Source: an uncultured delta proteobacterium
GTDB taxonomy: Bacteria > Myxococcota_A > UBA9160 > JAFDET01
Direction: 5' to 3'
Assembly: GCA_947259215.1 (NCBI GenBank)
Contig: CAMYLJ010000014.1
Span: forward strand, 1-64,000
Length of the DNA: 64,000 nucleotides
In this document: positions 1 through 11,044 of the stretch, piece by piece
Numbering within the stretch: position 1 is the stretch's first letter
Layout: each line of letters opens with the position of its first letter
Notes under the pieces: model-generated
What the model was told of the DNA's origin: nothing
What the model saw: only the letters and a program-made list of their open reading frames with translations
Databases searched by the model: none
Made by a program: the position numbers and the translations under genes

Positions 1-1
1 C

Positions 2-742
2 CTCTTCTCTTGCGCCTTCAACCACCCGGTGGTTCTTCCCGGCAACAGAGAGCACATGGTGTTTGTGGAAAGCCACATGGAACAGATCGGAGTGCGCTGC
101 CTCAATTGGGACGGCCTGGAGAACCGCTGCCCGCTCATGGATCGGGATGGACATCCCATCCGAGAGTATTTCGATGCCGACAACCCGATTCACATCAGTG
201 AAACTGGCACGCGCCTGCTCTATACCCATTTGTGTCGAGCCCTTCCGAAGCTCCGCTTCGTTGGAATTAGTGTTGGGGAGAGGAAAACGGTGTTGAAAGC
301 GGAGTTTGCGGCTTACGCTGTCAACCACCCGGAGACAGCACCTCTCGACCGAGATCGATCGCCACTTTTCGACCCGCGCGCCCAACCGGGCTATGGACAG
401 TCTTCGAACGACCGTCACGGACGGAACAATGAAGTTGACCGTCGACAGCAGCCAGGGACAAGTCACGACAATTGGGGTCTATCCGACCACCGTCGTGTTC
501 TGCGTGGTCCCAGTCCTCAGGAGGTCCGTCGACACGAGTCTCGCGACTCCCGTCACCGACGGTCACGTTCGCGACACGTCGACGACCGGCGACGCCGGTC
601 TCGCAGCCCTGAAAGACGCCCCCGATCCGGCCACCGCGACTACGAGCGTCGTCGCTCTCCACGGTCGGTTGGTGGGTCTAGTCTCCGTTCAGTGGTCAGC
701 ATTGGAAAGTCCAGTCGGAGCGTCCGCTCGCCGATATGGTGA
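2..742 (+). CDS. Partial Arg/Ser-rich ORF with SGNH-like fragment, probably foreign
   Basis: The frame is open from the window edge and stops at 740-742. The first ~95 visible residues include an Asp-x-x-x-x-His arrangement (DADNPIHISETG, about residues 58-69) that resembles the C-terminal catalytic block of SGNH/GDSL hydrolases. The last ~110 residues are dominated by Arg and Ser (blocks such as RRRSRSPERR), as in eukaryotic SR-type proteins. Two lines I counted gave 52-58% G+C, against about 80% just after 736. No bacterial family is recognised, and no lspA or other usual rluD neighbour is present. It may be eukaryotic or foreign sequence joined during assembly, or the tail may be a compositional artefact. 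Another + frame (306-980) is also open across part of it, so coding status is uncertain. Confidence 0.3.
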   Translation, partial: LFSCAFNHPVVLPGNREHMVFVESHMEQIGVRCLNWDGLENRCPLMDRDGHPIREYFDADNPIHISETGTRLLYTHLCRALPKLRFVGISVGERKTVLKAEFAAYAVNHPETAPLDRDRSPLFDPRAQPGYGQSSNDRHGRNNEVDRRQQPGTSHDNWGLSDHRRVLRGPSPQEVRRHESRDSRHRRSRSRHVDDRRRRSRSPERRPRSGHRDYERRRSPRSVGGSSLRSVVSIGKSSRSVRSPIW

Positions 743-1659
743 GCTTCGTGGTCGGCGAGGACGAGGCGGGCCAGCGCCTCGACCTCGCGCTGGCCACGGC
801 GGCGGACCGGCCCCGCTCCCAGGTCCGCCGCTGGATCGACGCCGGGCGCGTGCGCCTGAACGACGCGCCGGCCCGCGCCGCCCAGAAGGTGCACGAGGGA
901 GACGTGCTGCGCGCCGAGCCGCCCGAGCCGGTGCAGAGTCCTCTCGTGCCCCAGGATCTGCCCCTGTCCATCCTCTATGAGGACGCGGACGTGGTGGTGG
1001 TGGACAAGCCCGCCGGCATGGTGGTGCATCCTGCGCCGGGCCATCCGGACGGCACCCTGGTGAACGCCCTGTTGCACCACTGCGGCGACCTGGCCGGGGT
1101 GGGCGGCGTGCTGCGGCCCGGCATCGTGCATCGCCTGGATCGCGGCACGAGCGGCGTCATGCTGGCGGCCAAGCACGACGCGGCGCACCGGGCGCTCGCG
1201 GAGCAGTTCCGGGACCACTCGATCGAACGCGTCTACCGGGCGCTGGTGCGCGGGACGCCGGCCGCAGACACGGGCGTCGTGGATCGGCCCATCGGCCGCC
1301 ACCGCCGCGACCGCAAGCGCATGAGCGTCGCCAGCGCGAGCGGTCGCGAGGCGCGCACGGCCTGGCGCGTGCTGCGGCGCTTCCCGGCCAGCGGGATCAG
1401 CTGGCTCGAGATCCGGCCCGAGACCGGCCGCACCCACCAGATCCGCGTGCACCTGGCCTCGGCCGGGCTGCCGCTGGTGGGCGATCCGGTCTACGGGCGT
1501 CACCACCGCAGCCCCTTGCTGGAGCGTCCCGGGCTGCACGCCGCCGTGCTCGGCTTCCAGCACCCGACGAGCGGAGAGCCGATGCGTTTCGAGGCCAGTC
1601 TGCCCCCGGACCTGACGGCGGCGCTCGACGCGCTCGCGCGCCGCGAGCCGGGCGCGTGA
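736..1659 (+). CDS. rluD: RluD-family 23S rRNA pseudouridine synthase
   Basis: 307 aa, the normal length for RluA/RluD-family enzymes that isomerise uridines in the helix 69 region of 23S rRNA. An N-terminal S4 RNA-binding domain covers about residues 1-60. The catalytic motif HRLDRGTSG is at 132-140, with Asp135 as the expected catalytic Asp. The family motif GRTHQIRVHL follows toward the C-terminus. The ATG at 736 fits the family N-terminus. The stop overlaps the pgeF GTG by four bases, so the two are probably co-translated. RluD is favoured over RluC or RluA by the S4 domain and the pgeF neighbour, but rRNA target specificity cannot be proved from sequence. Confidence 0.93.
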   Translation: MVSFVVGEDEAGQRLDLALATAADRPRSQVRRWIDAGRVRLNDAPARAAQKVHEGDVLRAEPPEPVQSPLVPQDLPLSILYEDADVVVVDKPAGMVVHPAPGHPDGTLVNALLHHCGDLAGVGGVLRPGIVHRLDRGTSGVMLAAKHDAAHRALAEQFRDHSIERVYRALVRGTPAADTGVVDRPIGRHRRDRKRMSVASASGREARTAWRVLRRFPASGISWLEIRPETGRTHQIRVHLASAGLPLVGDPVYGRHHRSPLLERPGLHAAVLGFQHPTSGEPMRFEASLPPDLTAALDALARREPGA

Positions 1660-2351
1660 GCGACGACTTCCTCACGGATCCGGCGCTGGTCGCCTGCGGG
1701 GTGGCCCACGGCTTCGGCGTTCGAGGCGCCGAAGCGCCCGCCGGGAGCGTGCGGCCCCGCCAGCTGCACGGCCGCGTCGTGGCGCGCGTGGGGGACGGGG
1801 GCCGGGCCGAGCCGCCGGAGGCGGACGCCATCGTGTCGCTCGCGAACGCGGTGGCGGTGGTGACGGCGGACTGCGTGCCCGTCCTGCTGGCCGTGCACTC
1901 GGGCGCAGGGGTGGCAGCGGTGCACGCGGGCTGGCGCGGTCTCGCGTCGGGCGTCGTGGCCGCGGGCGCCCGCGCCCTGCGCGAGGCTGCGGCGGGGGAG
2001 CTGGTGGCGGCGCTCGGGCCCCACATCGGCGTCTGCTGCTACGAGGTGGACGCGCCGGTCCTGGACGCGCTGCGGCCGCGCTTCGCGGAGCAGCTGGATG
2101 CAGCCCGGGTCCCGACGCGCCCGGGACACCAGCGGCTGGACCTGGGCCGGCTGGCCCGGTCGGAGCTGGAGCGCGCCGGTGTCGCGGCGCGCCAGATCGG
2201 CACGGCGCAGGCTGCGTGCACGTACTGCGATCCGCGGCGCTTCCACTCCTACCGGCGGGACGGTCCTGCATCCGGACGCCTGGTGCACTGGATCCGGGCC
2301 CGTACGGGGGGGACGGAGCCCCACCTTGACACCTGCGGAACGCCGACATAA
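1656..2351 (+). CDS. pgeF: Peptidoglycan editing factor PgeF (YfiH, laccase-like fold)
   Basis: 231 aa. The family removes non-canonical amino acids from muropeptide intermediates and was earlier called polyphenol oxidase (DUF152). The signature segments are all visible: ADCVPVLL, AAVHAGWRG, LGPHIGVCCYEV and CTYCDPRRFHSYRRDG, which supply the conserved metal-binding His and Cys residues. The GTG start at 1656 overlaps the rluD stop (GTGA). The rluD-pgeF pair is widely conserved in bacteria. Length and motif order are normal. Confidence 0.9.
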   Translation: MSDDFLTDPALVACGVAHGFGVRGAEAPAGSVRPRQLHGRVVARVGDGGRAEPPEADAIVSLANAVAVVTADCVPVLLAVHSGAGVAAVHAGWRGLASGVVAAGARALREAAAGELVAALGPHIGVCCYEVDAPVLDALRPRFAEQLDAARVPTRPGHQRLDLGRLARSELERAGVAARQIGTAQAACTYCDPRRFHSYRRDGPASGRLVHWIRARTGGTEPHLDTCGTPT

Positions 2352-2461
2352 CGTTCGCCCCGTCAGGCGTCCGCTCCACCTGCGGAACAGATTTCCTTCA
2401 ACTTCCGGGGCCGACCTTCCGAACGAGGGACCAGAGCCGGATCCATCCACTTCATCCCCCC

Positions 2462-2479
2462 CGCCCGCTTCCGCGGGCG
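2462..2479 (+). terminator. GC hairpin between pgeF and rho
   Basis: A 7-bp perfect stem (CGCCCGC, loop TTCC, GCGGGCG) lies in the 243-bp gap between pgeF and rho. No T-run follows, so it is not a canonical intrinsic terminator. It could end the rluD-pgeF transcript or act in the rho leader; rho genes are commonly autoregulated by attenuation. The rest of the gap shows no gene. Confidence 0.35.
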
Positions 2480-2594
2480 ATGGCCGCCGGACGCTGGCGC
2501 CGGGCCCCGATCTCGCGTCATCCGACAGCGTCATTCGAACCACGCAGAGCCCGAGAACCCAAACCGATCCCCCAGACCGAAAGGCAGGAAAACC

Positions 2595-4025
2595 GTGGCG
2601 CAAGGCAACAGAGGCTCCCGACGTTCTGGAGGCAAGGGGCGCCGACCCCGCGGCGGCGGGGACGGCTCTCGGGGAAACCGCGCGGTGCGGATGGATCACG
2701 ACTTCTCGCCGCTGGACGAAGACTACGACAACAGCGACATGATCTTCACGGAGGAAGATGACGACGGCTCCGAGCGCATGTACGTCACCGAGCTCAAGGG
2801 CAAGCCCATGGAGGAGCTGACGGAGCTCGCCGAGGAGCTGGCCGTGGAGAACGCGGCGGGCATGCGCAAGCAGGACCTGCTCTTCTCGATCCTGAAGGCC
2901 ACCACCGAGAAGGAGGGCAAGGTCTTCGCCGAGGGCGTGCTCGAGACCCTGCCCGACGGCTTCGGCTTCCTGCGGGCGCCGGACCAGAACTACCTGCCGG
3001 GCCCGGACGACATCTACGTTTCGCCGTCGCAGATCCGGCGCTTCGGGCTGCGCACTGGCGACACCATCAAGGGCCAGATCCGGCCGCCCAAGGAGACCGA
3101 GCGCTACTTCGCGCTGCTGAAGGTCGAGAGCATCAACTTCGAGAAGCCGGAGGCGGCCCGGCACAAGATCCTGTTCGACAACCTGACGCCGCTCTACCCG
3201 CTGGAGAAGTTCAACCTGGAGGCGCCGTCGGGGGGGCTCACCACGCGCATCATCGACCTGATCGCCCCGATCGGGAAGGGCCAGCGCGCGCTGATCACCT
3301 CGCCGCCCAAGGCCGGCAAGACGATGATCCTGAAGGACATCGCCAACGCGATCGCCGAGAACCACCCGGAGTCGTACCTCATCGTGCTGCTGATCGACGA
3401 GCGGCCCGAGGAGGTGACCGACATGCAGCGCAACGTGAAGGCGGAGGTGATCTCCTCCACCTTCGACGAGCCCGCCACGCGCCACGTGCAGGTGGCGGAC
3501 ATGGTGATCGAGAAGGCCAAGCGTCTGACCGAGCACAAGCGCGACGTGGTGATCCTGCTCGACTCGATCACGCGCCTGGCGCGGGCCCACAACACCGTGG
3601 TGCCGCACTCGGGCAAGATCCTGTCGGGTGGTGTCGACTCGAACGCCTTGCACAAGCCGAAGCGCTTCTTCGGCGCCGCGCGCAACGTGGAGGAGGGCGG
3701 GAGCCTCACGATCGTGGGCACCGCGCTGATCGACACCGGCTCGCGCATGGACGAGGTGATCTTCGAGGAGTTCAAGGGCACGGGCAACAGCGAGCTGGTC
3801 CTGGACCGCAAGCTGGCCGACCGGCGCACCTACCCCGCCATCGACATCAACCGCTCCGCCACCCGCCGCGAGGAGCTGCTGATGTCCGACGAGACCCTGA
3901 ACCGGATGTACATCCTGCGCAAGGTGCTGTCGCCGCTCTCGCCGGTGGACTCCATGGAGTTCCTGCTCGAGAAGGTCAAGGCGACGGACTCGAACAGCGA
4001 GTTCCTGGACTCGATGAACTCGTAG
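2595..4025 (+). CDS. rho: Transcription termination factor Rho
   Basis: 476 aa hexameric RNA-dependent ATPase/helicase. There is an unusual N-terminal extension: a basic Gly/Arg stretch (1-32) followed by an acidic stretch (35-60). After it come the Rho N-terminal helical domain (about 62-105), the cold-shock-like RNA-binding domain (about 108-175, with DGFGFLR) and the RecA-type motor. The P-loop SPPKAGKT is at 236-243 and the Walker B region reads [17 protein letters not shown] at 2595 is taken as start because the basic stretch is in frame; ATG at 2691 would remove it. The gene is probably monocistronic and ends just before a long inverted repeat. Confidence 0.96.
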   Translation: MAQGNRGSRRSGGKGRRPRGGGDGSRGNRAVRMDHDFSPLDEDYDNSDMIFTEEDDDGSERMYVTELKGKPMEELTELAEELAVENAAGMRKQDLLFSILKATTEKEGKVFAEGVLETLPDGFGFLRAPDQNYLPGPDDIYVSPSQIRRFGLRTGDTIKGQIRPPKETERYFALLKVESINFEKPEAARHKILFDNLTPLYPLEKFNLEAPSGGLTTRIIDLIAPIGKGQRALITSPPKAGKTMILKDIANAIAENHPESYLIVLLIDERPEEVTDMQRNVKAEVISSTFDEPATRHVQVADMVIEKAKRLTEHKRDVVILLDSITRLARAHNTVVPHSGKILSGGVDSNALHKPKRFFGAARNVEEGGSLTIVGTALIDTGSRMDEVIFEEFKGTGNSELVLDRKLADRRTYPAIDINRSATRREELLMSDETLNRMYILRKVLSPLSPVDSMEFLLEKVKATDSNSEFLDSMNS

Positions 4026-4045
4026 ACCAGGCTCGCGCGGGGTTC

Positions 4046-4160
4046 GGCGCCGGGTGGGGACGCCCTGCGGCGATGTCCTCGCGCGCGGCGGAGTCCGCGG
4101 GGTACGCACGGTCCGTCAGCGCGCTGCGGATTACGCCTCCGGGCGTCCCCACCCGGCGCC
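4046..4160. repeat. Long-stem structured repeat, copy A
   Basis: A perfect 20-bp inverted repeat (GGCGCCGGGTGGGGACGCCC at 4046-4065, reverse complement at 4141-4160) encloses 75 nt. The interior shares conserved blocks with a second copy at 24497-24616: GTCCTCGCGCGC, then GTCCGTCAGCGCGCTGCGG, then ATTACGCC. The stems of the two copies differ in sequence but each remains paired. It occupies the gap between the convergent rho and methyltransferase genes. No T-run follows, so it is not a standard terminator. It may be a REP/BIME-like repeat or a structured RNA. Confidence 0.85.
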
Positions 4161-4161
4161 T

Positions 4162-4962
4162 CTACCCGGTGCGGGCATGGGTGGGGTTCAGCGAGCTCAG
4201 ATCCTCGGCCTGTTCTTTGGACTTGTGGAAGACTGCGAGGAGCTTCTTGCCGCCGAGGAGCATGCGGAGGCTCTGGGCGTCGTCGGCGAAGAGGCCGTGT
4301 CGGCGCTTCGCCGACGAAAGCCGGGCCAGCCCGGCGACGAGCCACGCCAGCGGGGCGAGCCAGCGTTGGCGGGGCTTCGGCAGCAGCGTGCGCCATTCTA
4401 CCAGCTCGAGACCGGCGTTCTCGGCCATGTAGGCCAGGCGGGTCAGGGTGAGCGGGTTGATGTGGCCGCGGTCGTGGCGCTCGCCGGCGTAGTAGCGGGG
4501 AGCGCGCTGCGGGGGCTTGGCCAGGGAGCCGGACAGCAGAAAGCCGAGCCGGCGCTCGACGTTCAGGTAGTTCGGGGTCGCCACCACCAGGCTGCCGTCC
4601 GGCGCCAGCAGGCGGGCCAGCTCGCGCAGCAGGGCGAACGGGTTCTCCAGGTGCTCGATGCCGTCGCCACAGTGGACCAGGTCGAAGCTGCCGTCGGCGA
4701 ACGGGAGCCGGGCCTCCAGGTCGAGGGTGCAGAAGGGCACCTGCTCGGCGCGGAAGCCCGGGGCGTCCAGATCGCCGGCGACCACGCTCCAGCCCAGCTG
4801 ACGCAGGGCCTCGGCCAGGCGCCCGGGCCCCGACGGCGCGTCGAGCGCCCGGCCCCGGGGCCTCGCAACGGCAAGCTCCAGCACGGCCTCGAACGAGCCC
4901 CCGCGGCTCCGCTGGGGGATGTCGATCGAGGCCAGGAGCTCGCGGGCGCGGGACGGGTCCAC
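4162..4962 (-). CDS. Class I SAM-dependent methyltransferase
   Basis: 266 aa from the GTG at 4962; an upstream ATG at 5067 would add 35 residues rich in Arg and Pro. The Rossmann-type SAM site is visible as ALDAPSGPGRLAEAL, followed by VVAGDLD (acidic ribose-binding residue) and FDLVHCGDGIEHLENP, the Methyltransf_11 pattern. The substrate cannot be read from sequence. It stands alone, convergent with rho and divergent from prfA across a 231-bp gap (4963-5193) in which I see only promoter-sized sequence. Confidence 0.75.
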   Translation of the reverse strand: MDPSRARELLASIDIPQRSRGGSFEAVLELAVARPRGRALDAPSGPGRLAEALRQLGWSVVAGDLDAPGFRAEQVPFCTLDLEARLPFADGSFDLVHCGDGIEHLENPFALLRELARLLAPDGSLVVATPNYLNVERRLGFLLSGSLAKPPQRAPRYYAGERHDRGHINPLTLTRLAYMAENAGLELVEWRTLLPKPRQRWLAPLAWLVAGLARLSSAKRRHGLFADDAQSLRMLLGGKKLLAVFHKSKEQAEDLSSLNPTHARTG

Positions 4963-5193
4963 GGCCCGCGAGCCTAGCGAAGCCGGGGGGTTGCGGGTTT
5001 GCGCCCATCCGGGAGACGGGCTACCCACGTGAACGTGACGCGGTTGCAGCACACGACGCGAGGTCATCGCTAGGGGCCCTGCCCCCTGGCGAACCATCTC
5101 CCGTCCGTCCGCGGAACAAACGCCCCCCGGAACCCCTCGCGAGCCCCGATCCGAGAGCGTCCCCCCGCGGCACGGGTGGAGCGAGGCACCACC

Positions 5194-6272
<1,079 letters not shown>

Positions 6273-6276
<4 letters not shown>

Positions 6277-7163
6277 GCGCGGGCGAGCGCGAGCGCGACC
6301 GGATCTGGACCGTGCTGCAGCTCCTGCGCTGGACCACCGATCACTTCGCGGAGCGGGGCATCGAGAGCCCGCGCCTGGACGCTGAGTGCCTGCTGGCCCA
6401 CGCGCTCGGCGGCGACCGGCTGCGCCTGTACCTGGACTACGAGAAGCCGGTGGAGGCCGACGAGCGCGCCGCCTTCCGTGCGCTGGTGCGCCGGCGCGCC
6501 GGCGAGCGGATCCCCGTGGCCCAGCTGCTGGGTCAGAAGGAGTTCTGGTCCCTGCGCCTGCAGGTGACGCCGGACGTGCTGGTGCCCCGGCCCGAGACCG
6601 AGACCCTGGTGGCCGCCGCGCTGGAAGCCTTCCCCGACGCGGACGCCGAGCTGACGATCCTGGACGTCGGCACGGGCTCGGGCGCCGTGGCCCTGGCCCT
6701 GGCGAGCGAGCGGCCCAAGGCCCGGGTCACCGCAAGCGATCTTTCCGATGCCGCGCTGGCGGTGGCGGGCCACAATGCCGAGCAGCTCGGACTCGCCGAG
6801 CGGGTGCGCTTCGTCGCGGGCGACGTCTACGCGCCGGTGGCGGGCGAGCGCTTCGATCTCGTGGTCTCGAACCCGCCGTATCTGGCAGAATCGGAGGCGC
6901 CGGGTCTGGCGCCCGAGCTGGAGCACGAGCCGGCCGGGGCGCTCTTCGCGGACGAGGATGGTCTCGACGTGCTGCTGAAGCTGGTCGCGGGCGCGGCCGA
7001 ACACCTGAACCCGGGAGGGTTGCTGGCCCTGGAGATCGCACCCGGGCAGACGCAGAGGCTGCGGGAGGCGTGCGGCGGCGCGGGTCTCCGGGAGATCGCG
7101 GTGCGGCGCGACCTCGCGGGTCGCGAGCGGGTCGTGTCGGCGCGCGCCAGGGGGGAGGACTGA
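6273..7163 (+). CDS. prmC: Release factor glutamine N5-methyltransferase
   Basis: 296 aa. PrmC (HemK) uses SAM to methylate the Gln of the GGQ motif in release factors. A helical N-terminal substrate-binding domain spans about 1-85. The catalytic domain has the SAM motif [16 protein letters not shown] and the signature NPPY at 200-203. The GTG at 6273 overlaps the prfA stop by four bases. The gene couples in turn to murA through an overlapping TGATG. Confidence 0.93.
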
Positions 7164-8422
7164 TGGATCGCTTCTTGGTGCGGGGCGGAATGCCGCTCTG
7201 CGGGGAGGTGGCGGCGTCCGGCTCCAAGAACTCGGCGCTGGCGCTGATGGCGGCCGCGCTGCTGGTGCAGGGCACCACGCGCCTGCGCAACCTGCCCCGG
7301 GTGCGGGACCTGGACGCCATGCTCGAGCTGCTGCGCGCGCTCGGCGCCGAGGCGGACTGGGATCCCGCGGACGAGCACGCCGCGGTGATCGACGCCTCGC
7401 GTCTCACGCGTCCCGAGGCGCCGTACGACGTGGTGCGCAAGATGCGCGCGTCCTTCATGGTGCTCGGGCCGCTCGTCGCGCGCTGCGGCGTGGCGCGCGT
7501 GTCGGAGCCCGGAGGCTGCGCGATCGGCGTGCGCCCGGTGGACCAGCACCTGAAGGGGCTCGAGGCGATGGGCGCCAAGGTCAGCCTGGACCACGGCGTG
7601 GTGGAGGCCTCCGCGCCGCGACTGCGCGGGGGGCGGGTGGCCTTCGACATGGCCACGGTGAACGGGACCCAGAACGTGATGATGGCCGCTTCCCTGGCCG
7701 ACGGCGAGACGGTGATCGAGAACGCCGCGCGCGAGCCGGAGGTGGTGGAGCTGGCGAATGCGCTCTGCCGCATGGGGGCGGACGTCCGCGGCGCCGGCAG
7801 CGACCGGGTGGTGGTGCGCGGCGGCGGCAGCCTGCGCGGGGTCGAGCACCGCGTGAGCGGCGACCGGATCGAGACGGGCACGCTGCTGATCGCGGGTGTC
7901 GTCACGGGTGGAGACGTCACCGTGACCGGCGTCGATCCGTCGCACCTCGAGGCGGTGCTGGACAAGCTGCGCGAGACCGGCGCGGATCTGGAGACGCGGC
8001 CCGACGCGGTCCGGGCACGCGCCGCCGAGCGCCTGGCCGGTGTGAACGTGGTCACCGCGCCCTGGCCGGGCTTCCCCACGGACATGCAGGCCCAGTTGAT
8101 GGCCGCGCTCTGCACCGCGTCGAGCTCCAGCGTCATCAGCGAGACCGTCTTCGAGAACCGTTTCATGCACGTGCCAGAGCTGCAGCGGATGGGGGCGGAC
8201 ATCTCCGTCGAGGGGCGCGCGGCCCACGTCCGCGGCGTCGAGCGCCTGGCTGGCGCGCCGGTGATGGCGACGGACCTGCGGGCCTCGGCCGGCCTGGTGC
8301 TGGCCGGCCTGGCGGCCGAGGGGGAGACGACGGTGAACCGCGTCTACCACATCGACCGGGGCTACGAACGCATCGAGGAGAAGCTCCGCAGCCTGGGCGC
8401 GGACATCCGAAGGGAGCGTTGA
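7163..8422 (+). CDS. murA: UDP-N-acetylglucosamine 1-carboxyvinyltransferase MurA
   Basis: 419 aa, the usual MurA length. It transfers enolpyruvate from PEP to UDP-GlcNAc in the first committed step of peptidoglycan synthesis. The active-site loop EPGGCAIGVRPVDQHLKG contains Cys119, the fosfomycin-target Cys. The KNSALAL segment near residue 22 supplies the conserved Lys/Asn. The order prfA-prmC-murA followed by his genes recalls Geobacter-type genomes, although hisG is not present between murA and hisD here. Confidence 0.96.
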   Translation: MDRFLVRGGMPLCGEVAASGSKNSALALMAAALLVQGTTRLRNLPRVRDLDAMLELLRALGAEADWDPADEHAAVIDASRLTRPEAPYDVVRKMRASFMVLGPLVARCGVARVSEPGGCAIGVRPVDQHLKGLEAMGAKVSLDHGVVEASAPRLRGGRVAFDMATVNGTQNVMMAASLADGETVIENAAREPEVVELANALCRMGADVRGAGSDRVVVRGGGSLRGVEHRVSGDRIETGTLLIAGVVTGGDVTVTGVDPSHLEAVLDKLRETGADLETRPDAVRARAAERLAGVNVVTAPWPGFPTDMQAQLMAALCTASSSSVISETVFENRFMHVPELQRMGADISVEGRAAHVRGVERLAGAPVMATDLRASAGLVLAGLAAEGETTVNRVYHIDRGYERIEEKLRSLGADIRRER

Positions 8423-8423
8423 C

Positions 8424-9787
<1,364 letters not shown>

Positions 9788-9791
<4 letters not shown>

Positions 9792-10384
9792 GCGAGGAGC
9801 GACGCAAGGCCGTCGTCGAGCGCAAGACGCGCGAGACGGAGATCCGGCTGGCGCTCGACCTGGACGGCAGCGGGCAGTACCAGGTGGAGACGGGCATCCC
9901 CTTCTTCGACCACATGCTCGAGTCCTTCACCAAGCACGCCCTCTTCGACCTGGACCTGCGGGCGCGCGGCGACGTGGACGTGGACCTGCACCACACCGTG
10001 GAGGACGTGGGCATCGTGCTCGGCCAGGCGCTGCGCCAGGCCCTGGGCACGGCGGAGGGCATCCGCCGCTACGGCTTCTTCGTGCTGCCCATGGCCGAGG
10101 CCAAGGTCGAGGTGGCGCTCGACCTCTCGAATCGGGCCTACCTGGTATACGGGGTCGATCTGGTGAACGACCGCGTGGGCGACTTCGACATCTCCCTGGT
10201 GGAGGACTTCCTCTACGCCTTCGCGCAGAACGCCGGCGTCGACCTGCACGTGGAGCGCCGCTACGGCAAGAGCCCGCACCACGTGGTGGAGGCGGTCTTC
10301 AAGGGCCTGGCCCGCGCGCTGCGGGTGGCGGTGGAGCGCGATCCGCGCGTCGAGGGGGTGCCCTCGGTGAAGGGCGCCCTCTAG
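9788..10384 (+). CDS. hisB: Imidazoleglycerol-phosphate dehydratase
   Basis: 198 aa monofunctional enzyme that converts imidazoleglycerol phosphate to imidazoleacetol phosphate. The Mn-binding His/Glu clusters appear as FFDHMLESF, DLHHTVEDVG and KSPHHVVEAVFKG. There is no N-terminal histidinol-phosphatase domain, unlike E. coli HisB. The ATG start overlaps hisD (ATGA). Confidence 0.96.
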
Positions 10385-10393
10385 CCCCCCCCG

Positions 10394-11044
10394 ATGCCGA
10401 CCGCCCCCCCGGTCATCGCCGTCGTCGACTACGGCTTCGGCAACGTGCGCAGCGTGGCCAAGGCCCTGGCGCGTTCGGGGCTGGCGCCCGAGGTCGTCGG
10501 CGATCCGGCGGCGGTGCGCCGCGCCGACGGCGTGGTGCTGCCGGGCGTGGGCAACTTCGCCGATGCCGCCGCCAGCCTGCGCGAAAAGGGCCTGGACGAC
10601 GCCGTGCGCGAGGCCCTGAGCGCCGGCCGCCCCTACCTGGGCCTCTGCCTCGGGCTCCAGCTGCTGTTCGAGGACAGCGATGAGCACGGCCAGACCCCGG
10701 GCTGGGGGATCCTGCCCGGCGTGGTGCGCCGCTTCCCCGCCCGGGATGCCGCCGGCGCACCGCTGCGCGTTCCCCACATCGGCTGGAACCAGGTGCGCTT
10801 CCGGGGCGACCACCCCATGCTCTCGGGCCTGCCGGAGGAGGACTGCTACTACTTCGTGCACGCCTATCGTGCGGTGCCGGCCCGGGACGATCTCGTGGTC
10901 GGCGTCGCGGACTACGGGGGGGAGCTGGCCGCGGCCGTGGCGCGCGAGCGCGTCTTCGCGGTGCAGTTCCACCCGGAGAAGAGCCAGATGTCCGGAAAGC
11001 GCCTGCTGGACGCGTACGCCGGCTGGGTGGAGCAATGCCGATGA
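10394..11044 (+). CDS. hisH: Imidazole glycerol phosphate synthase, glutamine amidotransferase subunit
   Basis: 216 aa class I glutaminase that supplies ammonia to HisF. The nucleophile is Cys85 in GLCLGLQLLF, and the His-Glu of the triad lie in VQFHPEKS. The N-terminal strand IAVVDYGFGNVRS is typical. It overlaps the following lipoprotein gene. HisF, its partner, lies two genes downstream. Confidence 0.95.
   Translation: MPTAPPVIAVVDYGFGNVRSVAKALARSGLAPEVVGDPAAVRRADGVVLPGVGNFADAAASLREKGLDDAVREALSAGRPYLGLCLGLQLLFEDSDEHGQTPGWGILPGVVRRFPARDAAGAPLRVPHIGWNQVRFRGDHPMLSGLPEEDCYYFVHAYRAVPARDDLVVGVADYGGELAAAVARERVFAVQFHPEKSQMSGKRLLDAYAGWVEQCR

Noticed and set aside
1500-4109. 869-aa open frame on the minus strand
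   Set aside because: It is antisense to rluD, pgeF and rho, low in complexity (Arg, Leu, His) and an expected artefact of third-position GC bias.
4046-4160. Simple bidirectional terminator for rho and the methyltransferase
   Set aside because: No T-run on either side, a 75-nt conserved interior, and a second copy with the same interior elsewhere.
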